Translations under genes and position numbers: made by a program
Notes under the pieces: generated by a model
Databases searched by the model: none
What the model saw: only the letters and a program-made list of their open reading frames with translations
Told to the model about the DNA's origin: nothing
Shown here: piece after piece, positions 52,201 through 64,000 of the stretch
Layout: each line of letters starts with the position of its first letter
Numbering within the stretch: the first letter of the stretch is position 1
NCBI RefSeq assembly: GCF_003073045.1
Contig: NC_037593.1
Location: 20,267,027 to 20,331,026, forward strand
Source: Pomacea canaliculata
Lineage: Eukaryota; Mollusca; Gastropoda; Architaenioglossa; Ampullariidae
DNA: 64,000 nucleotides
Direction: 5' to 3'

Positions 52201-55200
52201 CAAAAATTTAATTGTTACAAAGTTGTGACATTGCTTTCTTCTTTTGGAGGTTATATTTAAACCTCCATAAAAATTTATTGAGAAGCTTTATTTCCACTAT
52301 AGGGCTGTAAAACTTTTTTTAAATTCAATGATTAATTTAGTTGTTTTTTTTTTATAATCTGTTTAGAGATGGCTCTGCATCAATGACTTTATGCCTTAAA
52401 AACAACAACCATTCAACCATCCGTGCCTGCTCTGACTACAACAATGAAACAAATGATGGGCATATCAACAAAAAAAGTGAGCATGGTCATCAGAATCAGC
52501 ATCAGAACCACCATCACTGTAGCCACCATAAACTAAGTGAAGGCCACCACTGCAACTACTTCAAGGAAGAGTGGAAGTGGTTTGAGCATGTGGACAAGTG
52601 GGATGACTTTGATTACAGAAATGGCCAGGTGATCCACATTTCATGAATTTTGATGATAGAATTGATCTCAAATATAGTTTACTACAGAAGTGGATGTGTG
52701 TGGAATTACAGAATACACACAAGAGTATAGATGTGATTTTAACACACATTGTCGTCATAGTTTTTGGAAGGGAAAAGTGCTTCCCTTTAAAGGTGATTTC
52801 GCAGTGGGAGAGGGATACAGTTGATGGGGATTAGGAGGAAAATGGGGGAGTGGAAGATGGAAGTGGCAAGGAGGAAAGGGGTTAGGAGAGGTATGACTAT
52901 GAGAGCAAGGTCCCTTCTCCATGACACCGCAGGTGTTGATTACTGTTGCCAGTGCACTCTTATCCTGTTTTGGTCTCTTGGTGTGCAGAAGGCCTTCAAA
53001 GTCTGCAGAGGTGTTGTAGTTAGCTGGTTATCAGACCCCTTATGTTGCCCTATTCCTATATTCTAGACTTCTATTCAGTTTTAGATACTGTATTTGTTTT
53101 TACTCTTCATTACTTATAGGACATTCAGAATGCTTTTTCTCCCCCTTGAACACACATTGGAGGACGTTGCATTTTAAGTATCCATATTCCATGTACTTGT
53201 CACCTCAGATTGTAAGATTTTTGTTGCATTAACTTGCTCACTATACATCCCTTGAATTATTTAAGTTGCCTGCTGTACATCACTTGCATAGTTTTTGAGA
53301 GTTTTTGTGTTGTGCTGCAGATGTACAAGAGAGCAGAAGAGTGCAGGCATGTCCTTGATCTTCTGACAGAAATGAATGCAGGTGCCACTCTTCACAATAC
53401 ACTAGGCATTGCATTTGACACCAAACAGTTCAAGGTAGGGCAGTTCTGCGTTTGCAGACCTTGTTGCAAGTTGTTAAAATGTACTCCATTGAACAAACCT
53501 GAACATGTTGCATTTGACATGGTCAGATCTGCCTACATCCTTTTGTCATCTGTTATCAAAATTTTCTTAATCAAGTAGATTTGTTTCTGTAGTATCCCTT
53601 AAAGAAAAATTGTGTCGTCTACTTTTGTGTTGTGCACAGAATCAGCTGGATCTGAAGAAGGTCTGTGTTGCTGGCCATTCTTTTGGTGGTGCCACTTGCC
53701 TGGCCACCTGTTCAACAGATTCTCGCTTCCAGTAGGTCACACTACGGTTATTTTACCTCTATTATTTTAAGATATTCCAGTGCATATAGATTCATTATTA
53801 ACTTTATAAGATACAACTTTATTTATACCAGAAGCCAATTAGTGTCAGTAGAAAGCAAAGGTTAGAACCTCACAGCACAACTGCAAACAGTACCATAATC
53901 CATTCGTATCTGCTTTATCAGGGTTATACAGCCACAATATTCACACTCAGTAGATCTCATAAGTCACACAATCTTCATGTACAATTGATATTAACAAAAT
54001 AGCTCTCCACCTATTTAGCTATCTATTTACCTAAATGTATTTTACCAACCTTTCTGAAACTTGCTGTTTTTAGGGTTGGTGTGGTGCTGGATGGCTGGAT
54101 GCATCCTGTGGATGATAAGATCTTCTCATCTCTGAAACAGCCTATTCTGATGATTAACATGGAGTCTTTTCAGTGGCCTGTAAATATCAAGCAGATGATG
54201 AGGCTACTGGAGGCTGGGGGTGAGGCAGACAGGAATATGATCACCGTCAGGTATGTATGCTGTGAAAGTCTCCTGTGTCTGAGAGTTCTTTTTATTGGGA
54301 AATTTTAAATTTTATGTGTTGCTGTTTAAAAATTTACATGACATGGGTCAGTTGTTTGCTTGAGCAATTCAGATGCTTAGTGTACAGTCTTGAACAGCAT
54401 ATAGTACTCATCAGAGCATTTTAATGACACTGTTCATTACAACACAGAGCTTGTATGCTATTACACATTTGTAATGCTCACCATTATGTCTAAGAATCAT
54501 CTATAAACTGTGCAGCCAAGATGACTGTTATTGTGGCAGCGGTAATATGCATATGTGTGTAACGCAAATGTTGTGTAGGGTATTTTCTGTTGTTATCATG
54601 GTGTGATGTGTATAACACGAAATAAGTCATCCTGTGAAATGATGCTTCCATGCAGGTGCAATATTTCAGAGTTAAGGCTTTTTTAAAGATTAGGAATTAC
54701 AATAGAATAGAACAAGATGAAATGTTTTGTAGAAGCCTGTCTTGCATAGTACTGTATGATGCCACAGTAAGGTCTCTGTTTAGATGCATCAAAAACCTTA
54801 AGGATTACAGTGTTTAAAGAGAGTGAAAACTTTGATATATGTTACTAACAGGGGTACATGCCACCAAAGTGTGACTGACTTCCAGTTCTTGTGCAACAAG
54901 GCCATGGGACGATTCATGAACGTACGATACAAACTTGACCCTTATCTGTGCTTGGAGATGACCTGTAAGGCCACCATGGGCTTCTTGACTAAACACCTTA
55001 GTAAGTCAGTACAGCCTCTCCAATGTTGTTGTTTTCTCTGAACAATCGTACTTTGAGCATTTTCTGTGGCAAGCATAAGTTACCCATGTCAAAATAATGG
55101 AACTGGATACAAATAGATTGACACTAGTGATAGCTTCAGAAATAGACCTTGTGCTTTTCTAAATTCTGTGTAACTGTTTCTGAACAAATTTCTTCTTTTC

Positions 55201-55288
55201 AGACCTTGAGAGCATACCTAATTATCAGGAGATCCTGTCTGGAGAGCATGATCTCATCATTTCTGGCACCAACGTCAAGTGGACCTAA
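43250..55288 (+). CDS. Platelet-activating factor acetylhydrolase (PAFAH2/PLA2G7 family)
   Basis: Nine exons: 43250-43480, 44716-44830, 45497-45662, 52367-52628, 53321-53434, 53640-53731, 54074-54250, 54852-55000, 55203-55288; 463 residues, against 392 in human PAFAH2 and 441 in PLA2G7. The enzyme removes the sn-2 acetyl or short oxidised acyl chain from PAF and oxidised phospholipids. Landmarks: [67 protein letters not shown], the nucleophile elbow GHSFGG (Ser310), VVLDGWMHP (Asp333) and GTCHQSVTDF (His390). The triad is complete. There is no signal peptide at the N-terminus (MTCLGIKVDSK), which favours the intracellular PAFAH2 type. Residues 186-232 are an unusual His-rich insertion with 12 His. 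Intron 3 is 6.7 kb. Candidate poly(A) signals are at 56388 and 57351. Confidence 0.93.
44225..44413 (+). other. Orphan 62-codon open frame in PAF-AH intron 1
   Basis: ATG to TGA with a coding-like, GC-rich composition (MVKNAEDSCTNRIPMSPGRL...). It matches nothing I recognise and has no splice donor that joins PAF-AH exon 2. It could be an alternative first exon, a small protein, or chance. Confidence 0.15.
47743..47947 (+). repeat. 25/26-bp minisatellite
   Basis: Eight units of TTTAGTGTGRMATCACTGGACTATG, some with an extra T, in PAF-AH intron 3. Units come in two flavours, GAAATC and GGCATC, in the order A-A-G-A-G-G-G-A. This suggests duplication of blocks rather than of single units. A degenerate ninth unit follows. 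Confidence 0.9.
49194..50094. mobile_element. hAT-type DNA transposon copy, non-autonomous
   Basis: A 901-bp element in PAF-AH intron 3. The left end reads CAAGAGTGGGGAAC and the right end, reversed, CTGGGTAGGGGAAC; both resemble a CAGGGGTGGGGAAC terminus known from hAT elements. It is flanked by near-identical 8-bp duplications, GGTTAGAG (49186-49193) and GATTAGAG (50095-50102), the length typical of hAT. Inside the left end the text ATATTTATAACATCATT also fits such families from memory. No transposase frame is seen, and the ends have diverged, so it is an old, dead copy. Confidence 0.6.
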
Positions 55289-57850
55289 CTGTAGGCTCCA
55301 TGTGGACATCTGTGCAGGAAAACATCTTGACAATGTGTCACCTTGTGCTGTGCAGCTTGAGGTTGCAGTCTGCTGTCGTACAGATGTACTCCGAGTGCAC
55401 TACCTTCAGTCATACTATACAAGTCAGTGATAATTGGTGACTGCAGTCCTTCTGTAGTCCAGTCATCATCATCAGCAGCAGTAGCAGAAGCAGTTTCAAA
55501 TGACCATTTCCATGTTCAAACATGGCATGATATATACCAATACCAGCTTTCTGTAAAGTCATTGATATACATTCCCACTCTAGAGTGGCTTCATTTTTAC
55601 AATAGCAGCTTCATTGTGAGAGAACATGTCCCACTCATGTCATTCTTCATTGAGAGAACATCTCACTTGTTTTATGGACATTGTGAGAGAATGTCCCACT
55701 TGTGTCATTCTTCACTGTAAGAGAACATGTCCCACTTGTTTCATGGATATTGTGAGAGAACATATCCCATTCATGTCATGGACTCTGTGCTCCGCACTAA
55801 CTCATATACACCAAAGGTACAGCTTACCACCGGGCACTCGAATGGTGGTTTGCTAAGAACACTTATAAAATCTTAGCAGTTTAGGATGTCCATAAATTTT
55901 ACTTTGCTTGACTTCACTCAAACCTATGAACAACCAATAGGGTTCACTGAGACGGGATCTCTTGCATCCTGCAAGTAATGAAGTCAGCTAAGCAGGGATC
56001 ATTAAGAATTTTTGGATCTGTTTCGTACAACTAGCCAGCATGGACCTATTCTTCACAAAGCAGTTTGATAGGGGGTGGGTGGAAATGTCCTGAACTTAGC
56101 AGAAGCACCAGACTTGGCAAGCAATTAATGTGTGCATGACTAATTAAGTGATCTCTCATGAGGAGTACACTGCTAAACTGTCTGCCATACAGAAGTAGTA
56201 CATTCTCACTGAAAACATGCAGAAATGATTAGTTCCTTGTAACCACTCAAGCCATGACTTTATTAACATGTTTGCTGGTATGGCACTGCAGGAAAGAGAC
56301 ATCATCAGGACCCCTCAGCACAAAGCCATCACTCATACCTTCTGCTGCTTGCATACACACACATACTCATGCACACACACACACACAAATAAATAGAATA
56401 GTGCTTTAATCGTAACTACCCACATAGCCTAATTCCTAACATGATGATTATTATAGCATTCAAGTGACTGGATTCTGTTTTTGAACACTGAGGGAAGTTT
56501 GCAAGGTAATCAAGAAAACGTGTTCACTGGTTTCTTTCTGCACATGGCATTACCAAGACAGTTATCAGCTTCACATCATCCACCCTCTTGAAATTATGAT
56601 CACCTGTAGCCCCCTTCCATCAAAATAATACTTCTCCCTCTATTCCTTCTATTGTTAAGACTTTTGCTATTTTGCATAAAAGCAAAAAGCAAAGATCTTT
56701 AAATCATGGCTTTATGGCTTGCCAGAGTCAATGGATTGGTTCTTCAGATTAGTATATTTTTATATGCAGAGGAAACGATTGATACATGATGAGACTTGAC
56801 TAGTTTCTGAGCGCTTTCTTTTCCTCTGATGACTGATGAGTGGTTGTTTTGTAAGTCTTGTATAATCAACAAGTGTGAAATAATTGGCACTGGCATTAAT
56901 CTGTTGCTCTACTTAATGTCTTCAACTTTCACAGTAACTTGTATGTTCTGTTTGCAGCATTCATAATTATTACATGTTCTGGTATGTCTGTTGCAGGATT
57001 TGTTACATTTTTTATTTTCTGATTTTGGTTCTTGAATTTTCTATTACTGGATCTTGCTGTGATGTGATTTTGTACTCAGTCCAGTTTTATGTTATCACTT
57101 CATGTTTTCATTTTATCCTTAAACATTTTTTTAAATATTTATATTGTAGAGAATGGCAAAAATTATTCTCCAGATATTAGAATATTTGCCAAGAATAACT
57201 TTCTCCACTTGATCCAGCTGCTGAATGGGTATCTGGACCCATAGAGGGTTGGAGAAGAAAAGGTTAGTAAGACAGTGAGGTAGAGATTGGAACTACCTTC
57301 ACAAAAATACTGCTCTCAAGGTAGGAGCAGTTTCTAACCCCTCATTTCTAAATAAACTTGAGGTTACTTGACCCTTTTTATATAAGCAATGAATGGGAAA
57401 GTGACATAAATTATGTGTTGTAAATCACAACTTTAATCCATATGTATTTGCAAACTGCGATTTGAACTTTTTCTTTTAATTCTACAAAATATTGTTTCCA
57501 CAAGCAAACTGTGATACAAGCTGAAATCAACGGTATGTTTTTTTTAATCTGTCATGTTTTTTAATGATCTTTTAATGGAAGTTTATTGCAGTTCAGCTGC
57601 ACATACCATGGTTAATTTGCAATCATCACATTTGGATGAAGGTTTATAAAGATACCAACTGCTGCGATTGCCTCCTTCATGTCAAATCAGGCTGTGCTTT
57701 TCTTAAAAAATGCTTTGGGAGGGATTTGTGAGTGTGGTTTTACATGTGTAAATTAAAAATGACAGATAATTTTCCATGGCTTATTTCTTTGTGTCTTTTT
57801 CTGAAAATCTACTTGCCTGACCTAAATTTCTCAAATAACAATAAATATTA
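55289..57850. other. PAF-AH 3' UTR and flank
   Basis: Sequence following the PAF-AH stop. It contains a tandem repeat (separate entry), a CA repeat ending in AATAAA at 56388-56393, and a second AATAAA at 57351-57356. Either could end the transcript. No coding exon is recognised. Confidence 0.4.
55615..55786 (+). repeat. Degenerate tandem repeat, about 34-bp units
   Basis: Five units of 31-36 bases beginning TGTGAGAGAACATGTCCCAC. Units alternate between endings like GTCATTCTTCA and TTCATGGAYAT, so a two-unit block seems to have been duplicated. It lies about 330 bases after the PAF-AH stop, probably in its 3' UTR. Confidence 0.75.
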
Positions 57851-57997
57851 ACACACACACACATTTTTGCATACTGATTTTAGTCCCTAGGAGACTGAGG
57901 AAGAGGAGGGAGCCCAGCAACACAGTGTTGTCTCCAATAGAGCCAACCACACATAATGCAAAATCCCCTGTTGAGTATGAGGTCAGCAGGAGATTGG

Positions 57998-58325
57998 GGT
58001 CCCTGATAGTGCAGAGCTTAAAATACTCCACTGCAGTGAGAAGACAAAGGTCAGGGGTTCAGATCTTTGGACAATGAATGAAACACCTGTTTACAGGGCT
58101 GAGTGTTGAGGGTTTTCTCCATGTACTCCAGTTTCCTCCCCCAACCTCAATCATCCGTCCATGTGGTAAGCTGCCTGATTACACACACATGCCAACTGAA
58201 AAACGAACCTTTGATCATTGAGAATTGACATTCCATCTATTCAGCTTGCTGAATCATAACATGCCAATCTTGCTGCCAGATGTACCACATAGTAATACAC
58301 AACAATAAATACAATTTTTAAAAAG
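57998..58325 (+). mobile_element. tRNA-derived SINE-like copy
   Basis: The first 75 bases look like a decayed tRNA promoter, with an A-box-like TAGTGCAGAGCTT and a B-box-like GGTTCAGATC at usual spacing. The next part contains GGGTTTTCTCCATGTACTCC and GTTTCCTCCC, a motif that recurs in many invertebrate SINEs. The copy fades into an A/T-rich tail (CAACAATAAATACAATTT). Clear target-site duplications were not found, so the ends are approximate. Confidence 0.4.
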
Positions 58326-61300
58326 CTGAACACCCGCACAATAAAGATTCACAACTTAATATTAGAAGACCTTAAAATTTGCTCAGATGTAATGCACTCT
58401 TCCATTTCCACAACAGCAAGAATCCACGTGTATAAAGAGCAGAAAACAAAAAAATGGCTAAAAACACTGATAATCATAGGATATGCACATACATGCATGT
58501 TTCATTTGCACATACACTGCCACAGTGCTGCTTGTTCAAGGCAAACTCCTTGAGTCCAAACAGATGTGACTTCCAGCACCACAGGGGAATGTGTGGGATG
58601 GATAATGAAGATAAAAGTATTTAGATGGTATAGGCAATCAACAGGGTCTTTCTCGGTGGGAATTGGACTGGAAGGCAAAGACAGATAACCACATGTATTC
58701 CAGCATAGATTGGGTGGTGGTCATGGACTGAAGGGTGCAACAAAAGCAAAAATATTGAGCAAAATTTTACCAAATCTTAAGCTCTCTGTTTTAAAAATAA
58801 ATGTATAGACTTATATGTTCCTGCCCTTTTCGCTTTCCACATGCAACAAAAGTCCAACAAATATGCCTCTTGCATTGTGAAAACACAAATCACCAGTAAA
58901 AAAAAATATTATTCAACATAAATATACTGTAATAGTGTAAACAGGTTTTGCTCTGCCTTAATATCAGAAGAAGGAAAAGAAATGGATTGATACTGACAAG
59001 TTTGCTAAATCATAGCATGTCTTTTCATGTATGACCAGCAGTCCTATAACAAAAGTGATACTTCTATTAATAACTTTGAAGCTATCACTGTTTATGCTAA
59101 CAATTGCCAAAATTGGTGAAAACAACAACAGCAGTAACAATTCTCATACTAACATTTGCAAAACTATTCCGACTGCATGAATATCTGCCAATGACTACTG
59201 CACACATCTGTGCCAACATGTTATTATTTGAAAAAAGAAACGATTTGTATCTTTATACCGGTGCTATCCCTGCTAGTACTTTTTAGTAAAGATACCTTAT
59301 GTTTCCAAAGGTTCAATAGAAGAACTTCTTGCATTTGACCATTGAACTAAATCATGGTGCTTAACTCTGGCAAGCATTTCTTTTATGAAATTTTACAAAT
59401 TCTTTAGTTATGCTGCTGTAACACATGCTGTTTTCTGATGGTTGGCAGTCATAAAAGAAACTTCTAACCAAAAAAAAAAATATAAAGCTTACATGAAAGT
59501 AACAACACTGCTTACAAATATGCAATACTGGCATAATATGAAACAAATGCATGAAGCCTTCATCAATGTTGCAAGCTGTCAGACTGCTGGTTACAATAAA
59601 TAAGCTAGCCTTAAAAATAAGCAGACAATAAAGCAAAATTTAAATTATTGAATGGAATTAATAAACTATGGTCCATGGCCCCAGCCAATATTTTTAATTT
59701 GGGTTAGTGATGGGTTTTTTCCATAGCAAGTAAACAATTTCACTTCTAAAATGTCCCTTACCTCTCCTAATACTGTCAACCATACATGTACCTATTCCTA
59801 AATGCAATGCCTCTGTTCTTAACCAAAAATAACTGAGCCAAACTCTTCTTCTGTGTTTAGTACCGACTGACTTGGTCCCATCTGCAAGTAAAAGTTCAAG
59901 CCGTTGTAACATAACTATTACAGTCTATATGGTTGATACAAACAGGAACTATGCTCTACAGACTTGATCTTGATAATGAATGTTGTTTCCAATCATCTGG
60001 ATGCATTTTACGCATGCAAAATGGAAGATTCAGATTTCAGCACTTTCATGCACTTCAGTAATCATCGCACTTGTATTCCCTGCATTGTGCACCAAATTCT
60101 GTATTAGCTTAAATAATGCTGCAGATAACTTTAGCTCTCAAGGCAGTCATGTAAAAACTCTGACGTGTCTAATCTCGTTAAAAGCAAGGTCTTGAGAGAA
60201 AAGAGGATCGCGCTCACAAAAATGGTCCATGAAACCAAATATGAAGGTAAATGGTAAAATGACAACAAAGGCAAATGTCATGTGACTTCAAAGATGACTT
60301 GATGGATTATTGAAGATAAAGCTTATAATGCATTACTAAAGATGAAGATAACTGGCAATAAGATGAGAGGCAATGACCATTACAGCAGGAAATAATGGTC
60401 GGCTAGTTGAGTTTTACGCCATGACAGCGAGTAAGGCTATACCACGGCAAGACAGCAGGAAAGAAGCAAGACAAAAGAGTGCAATATGTGGAAGACCAAC
60501 ACAAGCTGAAATTGGTTGATGATGGTGCATGGGAGGAAACAAAACTGGACTAGGTAAAAAAACCCAGTAATAATGAGATAATGCTAATATTTGTTGCAAA
60601 AGCACTGGCAATTTTCGCTGTGATTGAGTAAGCAAACCTTGTGCTACTGAGGCAGCCTGCAGATTTTACTGGCAGATCTGGTACACTGAGAAGTTCATCT
60701 GAAAGCATCTTCTTCATGCTCATTCACTCACAAGCATTGTGGCACGTCAAACAGCCATATGATAATCAATGCAACAGGCAATGAAGTAGAATAAATGAGC
60801 AATAAAAGAAAATGTTATGCAAGTCATCATCAGCATTATTTGCTCTGAAAGACTTTGCATTTCATTCACATCAGCTGTTTTCTTCTAAACAATTCTCTGT
60901 ATCCATTGTGACAACTTCCTCCAACAATCTGTGCTGAATACTCAGGCATACCTCCAAAAAGCTGTACTCATTACACAGAGTAGCACCAATAAACTTGTGT
61001 CCCATATTTTATCACGTACAACTACATCCATAAGACAGCATGCACTTTAAGCAAATTAAACAAAAGCTCTGCTTTTCAGCTTCAAATGAAAAACTTCCTT
61101 CGTAACCAAATCATTCAACCTGCAATACCTTTATGTTCAGTACGAGGAGCATCTTAAAATAATTGGTCAGCTGCATCTCAACTGTTATTCTTAGACTCAT
61201 TTGGCAAAGCAAATAAGTTGGTGGCTATGTATAATCTAACACAACTGCAAACAATGTTGAGTACTCCTCTACTCTTTGGCAAGCGTGGGGATTACAACAA

Positions 61301-64000
61301 ATTGTTCCAAATATCTTTTTCTCTCTCTCTCTCTCTCTCTCATACACACACACATGCCATATACATATATATTTTTTTTTAACAGAATACTTACAAATAG
61401 TCTTCTCTCCCTATATAGTAAGTGCCCTTAGTGCCAATGTGCTTTCCAATGTTTGTAACAAAAATTAAGTTTAAACCCAAAGCAAGTAGAAAAATAAACC
61501 ACTCTGTGAACTGTATATCCACTCTCCATGTCAAAGCACAAGCACCTACACACAAGTGACTGCACATCTTATTATTGAAAATGTGAGACAAGCATCCTGG
61601 TAAAAAGCAAGGCGTTGATGGTGTTGACTGGTAGACGACACAAAGGCTCCCAGTGGTGTTCTGCTTACAATGGCAGCAAGTGAGAACAACTCTCAAATCT
61701 TCAAAAAAAGGCAGTTGAAAGTTACACATGATCACAAAAATATTACTCCAGCAGCAATAATGAGACAAGCTAGTTTCTAAAGGTCTACAAGCAAAATGCA
61801 CCATATACAGAGTGCTAATCACTGGCAAATAGGACAATATATATTGTACATATAAGATGATACACATTGTACAGTCAGCACATAGGCAGAATCTGCAAAA
61901 TTTTCTGTAGTTTACTACATGAACAGACAATTATTTCTTACAGTTAAAGACACTGCAACATTAAGCCTGAACCAGGTGTTGTTCCCTTGCTTGACCTCGT
62001 TGACTCTTCATCATTTTTTTTAAAAAAAAGCATTCTCACAGAGCCAAAGTCAGTTACTTTATGAGTTACACTCTATAAATTTAGTTCTAACTCATGAACA
62101 ACCAGCCAAATGTAAATATTAATCACATGAAATTCCACCAGAACTGCTGACACCTTTCTTCTAACTTAAGATTCCCTTAAAATCTAGACAGAGAACCACA
62201 ATAGTTTTTTACATGTCTGGTTACGTGTATGCTCAGTATAATGAAAAGTCCACATATTTGATCATCACGTAGTAATTCATGTAAGTTCCCAATCCTTCTT
62301 AGTGAAACTTTTTCAAACAGCAAGCTATTCAAAAGTCTCTATGTAAAACACATAAGCCAAAACAATCACAAATTCTGAGATAAAAGTCTTAAAAAGTTCA
62401 AGTGGAACTCATAAACATCCAGTTTGAATTCCAGATAAAATTCCTGTGTATATTGCCAGTCCATGAAACAATATAATTCAATACAACCAAACATGATAAA
62501 AACTGAACGATAAATATGCATGATATATGCAATTAATGATATGATCTTCATTTAAAGCTGTGAAAGGTTCAAACTTTCTGCAAGGAGGGAAAATGTTGCA
62601 CAATATATCAGCAAGCTGCAAGAAAAATATATAGAAACAATATGTGTTAATGGTAAATTTCAGGCTAGTCTCTTGCCAATTGTGCAGAACAAACCTGAGA
62701 ACAAACAAAAATCCTTTCTGGTAACAAGAACTAGTAATAATGTATTCCATTAGGTTTCTTATAGTACAATAAACAAATACCCTAACACAAGTCAAAAGGC
62801 TATAAGCTTGGTCAGGGCTGATTTCATAGAAGGACCATATTTGGGAAAATAGTTTCATTGAAATGAAACTGTTGGATTTACAACATTCAACTACATGTAC
62901 AATACATAAGCCATTTTTAAAACAATGTAAATATACATTCACATTTGTGACTAAAGATACAGTACAATTCAACCCTCTCTGAGTGAGACCTTGACCTCAA
63001 ATCTTCAAGCACAAAGAAATTAGAGGACTGTTTATTTGGTCTGTGTTGCATTTTTCTAATATATTGATAAAAAAACAAAACAAAAAGATATCTAGCAAAT
63101 GTGTTCATGTTTCTGGGGGGAGGGGGAGGGTGAGAAAGAGAATGTATACAGTCTCTCCACATGCATATGTGGCATACATACAATTCAAGTGCAAAAATAT
63201 ATATGCTACTTACATTTGCAGATGTGCAGGAGTGTTTCCCTAGTATGCGTATGTGTGAGAGAGAAAGATAAAGAGAACGGAACATCAATGAATGTGTATT
63301 TGCAATGTTGCATTTGCAAATGTACGTTTGCATTTTACCTTAAGCATATTCATACTCTGCTATAAGATATTCATGTGCACAAAGAATAAGCACAAAGGAC
63401 TGAAACCCAAAAATATGAAAAGATATTTCATGTGAAAATGAGTACAAGGCATCAAAAGCTCTGTCCCTTTTAAACAAAAGTTGAAGTTTTCCAAACTAGT
63501 ATCTAATCCAAAAATAAATGGGATAATTTTTTAAGAAAACTTTCTGGTATCAGATCATATATTTAAGACAAGGAAGCATTTACAAAATCTTAACCCTAGC
63601 CTCCATCTACTGTGTCCTTGGCTACATGTAAGTACATGTTCGTGCACATACATATATATTTATATATGTAAAGATTTCTGTAAAAATAAGTACTGAGGAG
63701 ATAGAAGTATTTATGCATTTGCTTTCAGAGTTGATAGTTGTACTCATAACTTTAAAAAAATTTGAATTAAATTTAGTTAATGATTTTTTTCTTTTAACTT
63801 TCCCCATCACTCAGTTTTATTGCACATATAAAAAGTCTTGTTAAACTTTGCATTTAAAATGGTGTAAGTAATAAGAGTTTATAAAAGTATCCATGGAAAT
63901 TTGCTTACAAAGAGGACGAACACACATTTTTAAAATTTCAACAATTTCTGCCCTACACAAAAATCTTAGAAATGCTGTCACTCTAAAAGTAAAACATTCT
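58326..64000. other. No supported gene
   Basis: AT-rich DNA with many stops. The longest open frames (minus strand, 61930-61391 and 62972-62478) are Cys/Phe/Ile-rich, show no domain and look like chance. A (CT)n run at 61321-61341 and CA repeats are present. A minus-strand AATAAA at 63816-63821 could end a gene lying beyond the right edge. The region could be a long 3' UTR or intergenic DNA. Confidence 0.4.

Noticed and set aside
61391-61930. 179-codon open frame on the minus strand
   Set aside because: Long, but without domain or family resemblance; several similar chance frames occur in the same AT-rich tract.
62478-62972. 164-codon open frame on the minus strand
   Set aside because: Composition is that of random AT-rich DNA (many Cys, Phe, Ile, Tyr), no domain, and no splice context.
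1-64000. CRISPR array, bacterial operon or phage system
   Set aside because: Introns, poly(A) signals and animal gene families throughout; the tandem repeats present have no spacer structure.

Overview
The window is eukaryotic. Its genes are split into many short exons by GT-AG introns from about 170 bases to 6.7 kb, intergenic DNA is AT-rich, and the proteins belong to animal families. The repeats (a hAT element, a tRNA-like SINE, a DIRS-type fossil) and the presence of GAREM-like, ADRM1, ABHD3, S1P-lyase and PAF-acetylhydrolase genes fit an invertebrate, most likely a mollusc or another lophotrochozoan. The phylum is inference. All exon boundaries were read by eye from frame, splice sites and recalled human orthologues, and exon phases agree across every junction listed.

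Layout: (1) 0.6-1.4 kb, broken pieces resembling a TEX14-type pseudokinase. (2) 4.0-8.7 kb, + strand, a GAREM-like adaptor (CABIT domain, proline-rich linker, SAM domain). (3) 10.1-18.3 kb, - strand, ADRM1/RPN13, the proteasome ubiquitin receptor, in 11 coding exons. (4) 18.6-26.8 kb, + strand, ABHD3-type phospholipase in 10 exons, head-to-head with ADRM1 with only 253 bases between start codons. (5) 29.5-34.7 kb, - strand, sphingosine-1-phosphate lyase in 12 coding exons. (6) 36.2-41.8 kb, + strand, a single-pass membrane protein with one CUB domain and a long charged, K/P/S-rich cytoplasmic tail, which I cannot match to a named family. (7) 43.25-55.3 kb, + strand, a PAF-acetylhydrolase (PAFAH2/PLA2G7 family) in 9 exons, with a 6.7-kb intron holding a hAT element and a minisatellite. 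(8) 55.3-64 kb, no supported gene; a tandem repeat and a SINE-like copy.

Three of the six intact genes turn over bioactive or damaged lipids: ABHD3 (medium-chain and oxidised phosphatidylcholine), S1P lyase (sphingosine-1-phosphate) and PAF-AH (PAF and oxidised phospholipids). They lie within 37 kb but on different strands, so this is a neighbourhood, not an operon.

The least ordinary locus is the CUB gene. A 49-bp minisatellite has copied the end of one exon together with its splice donor four times, and that exon is flanked by pyrimidine-rich and purine-rich tracts that could pair in the transcript.
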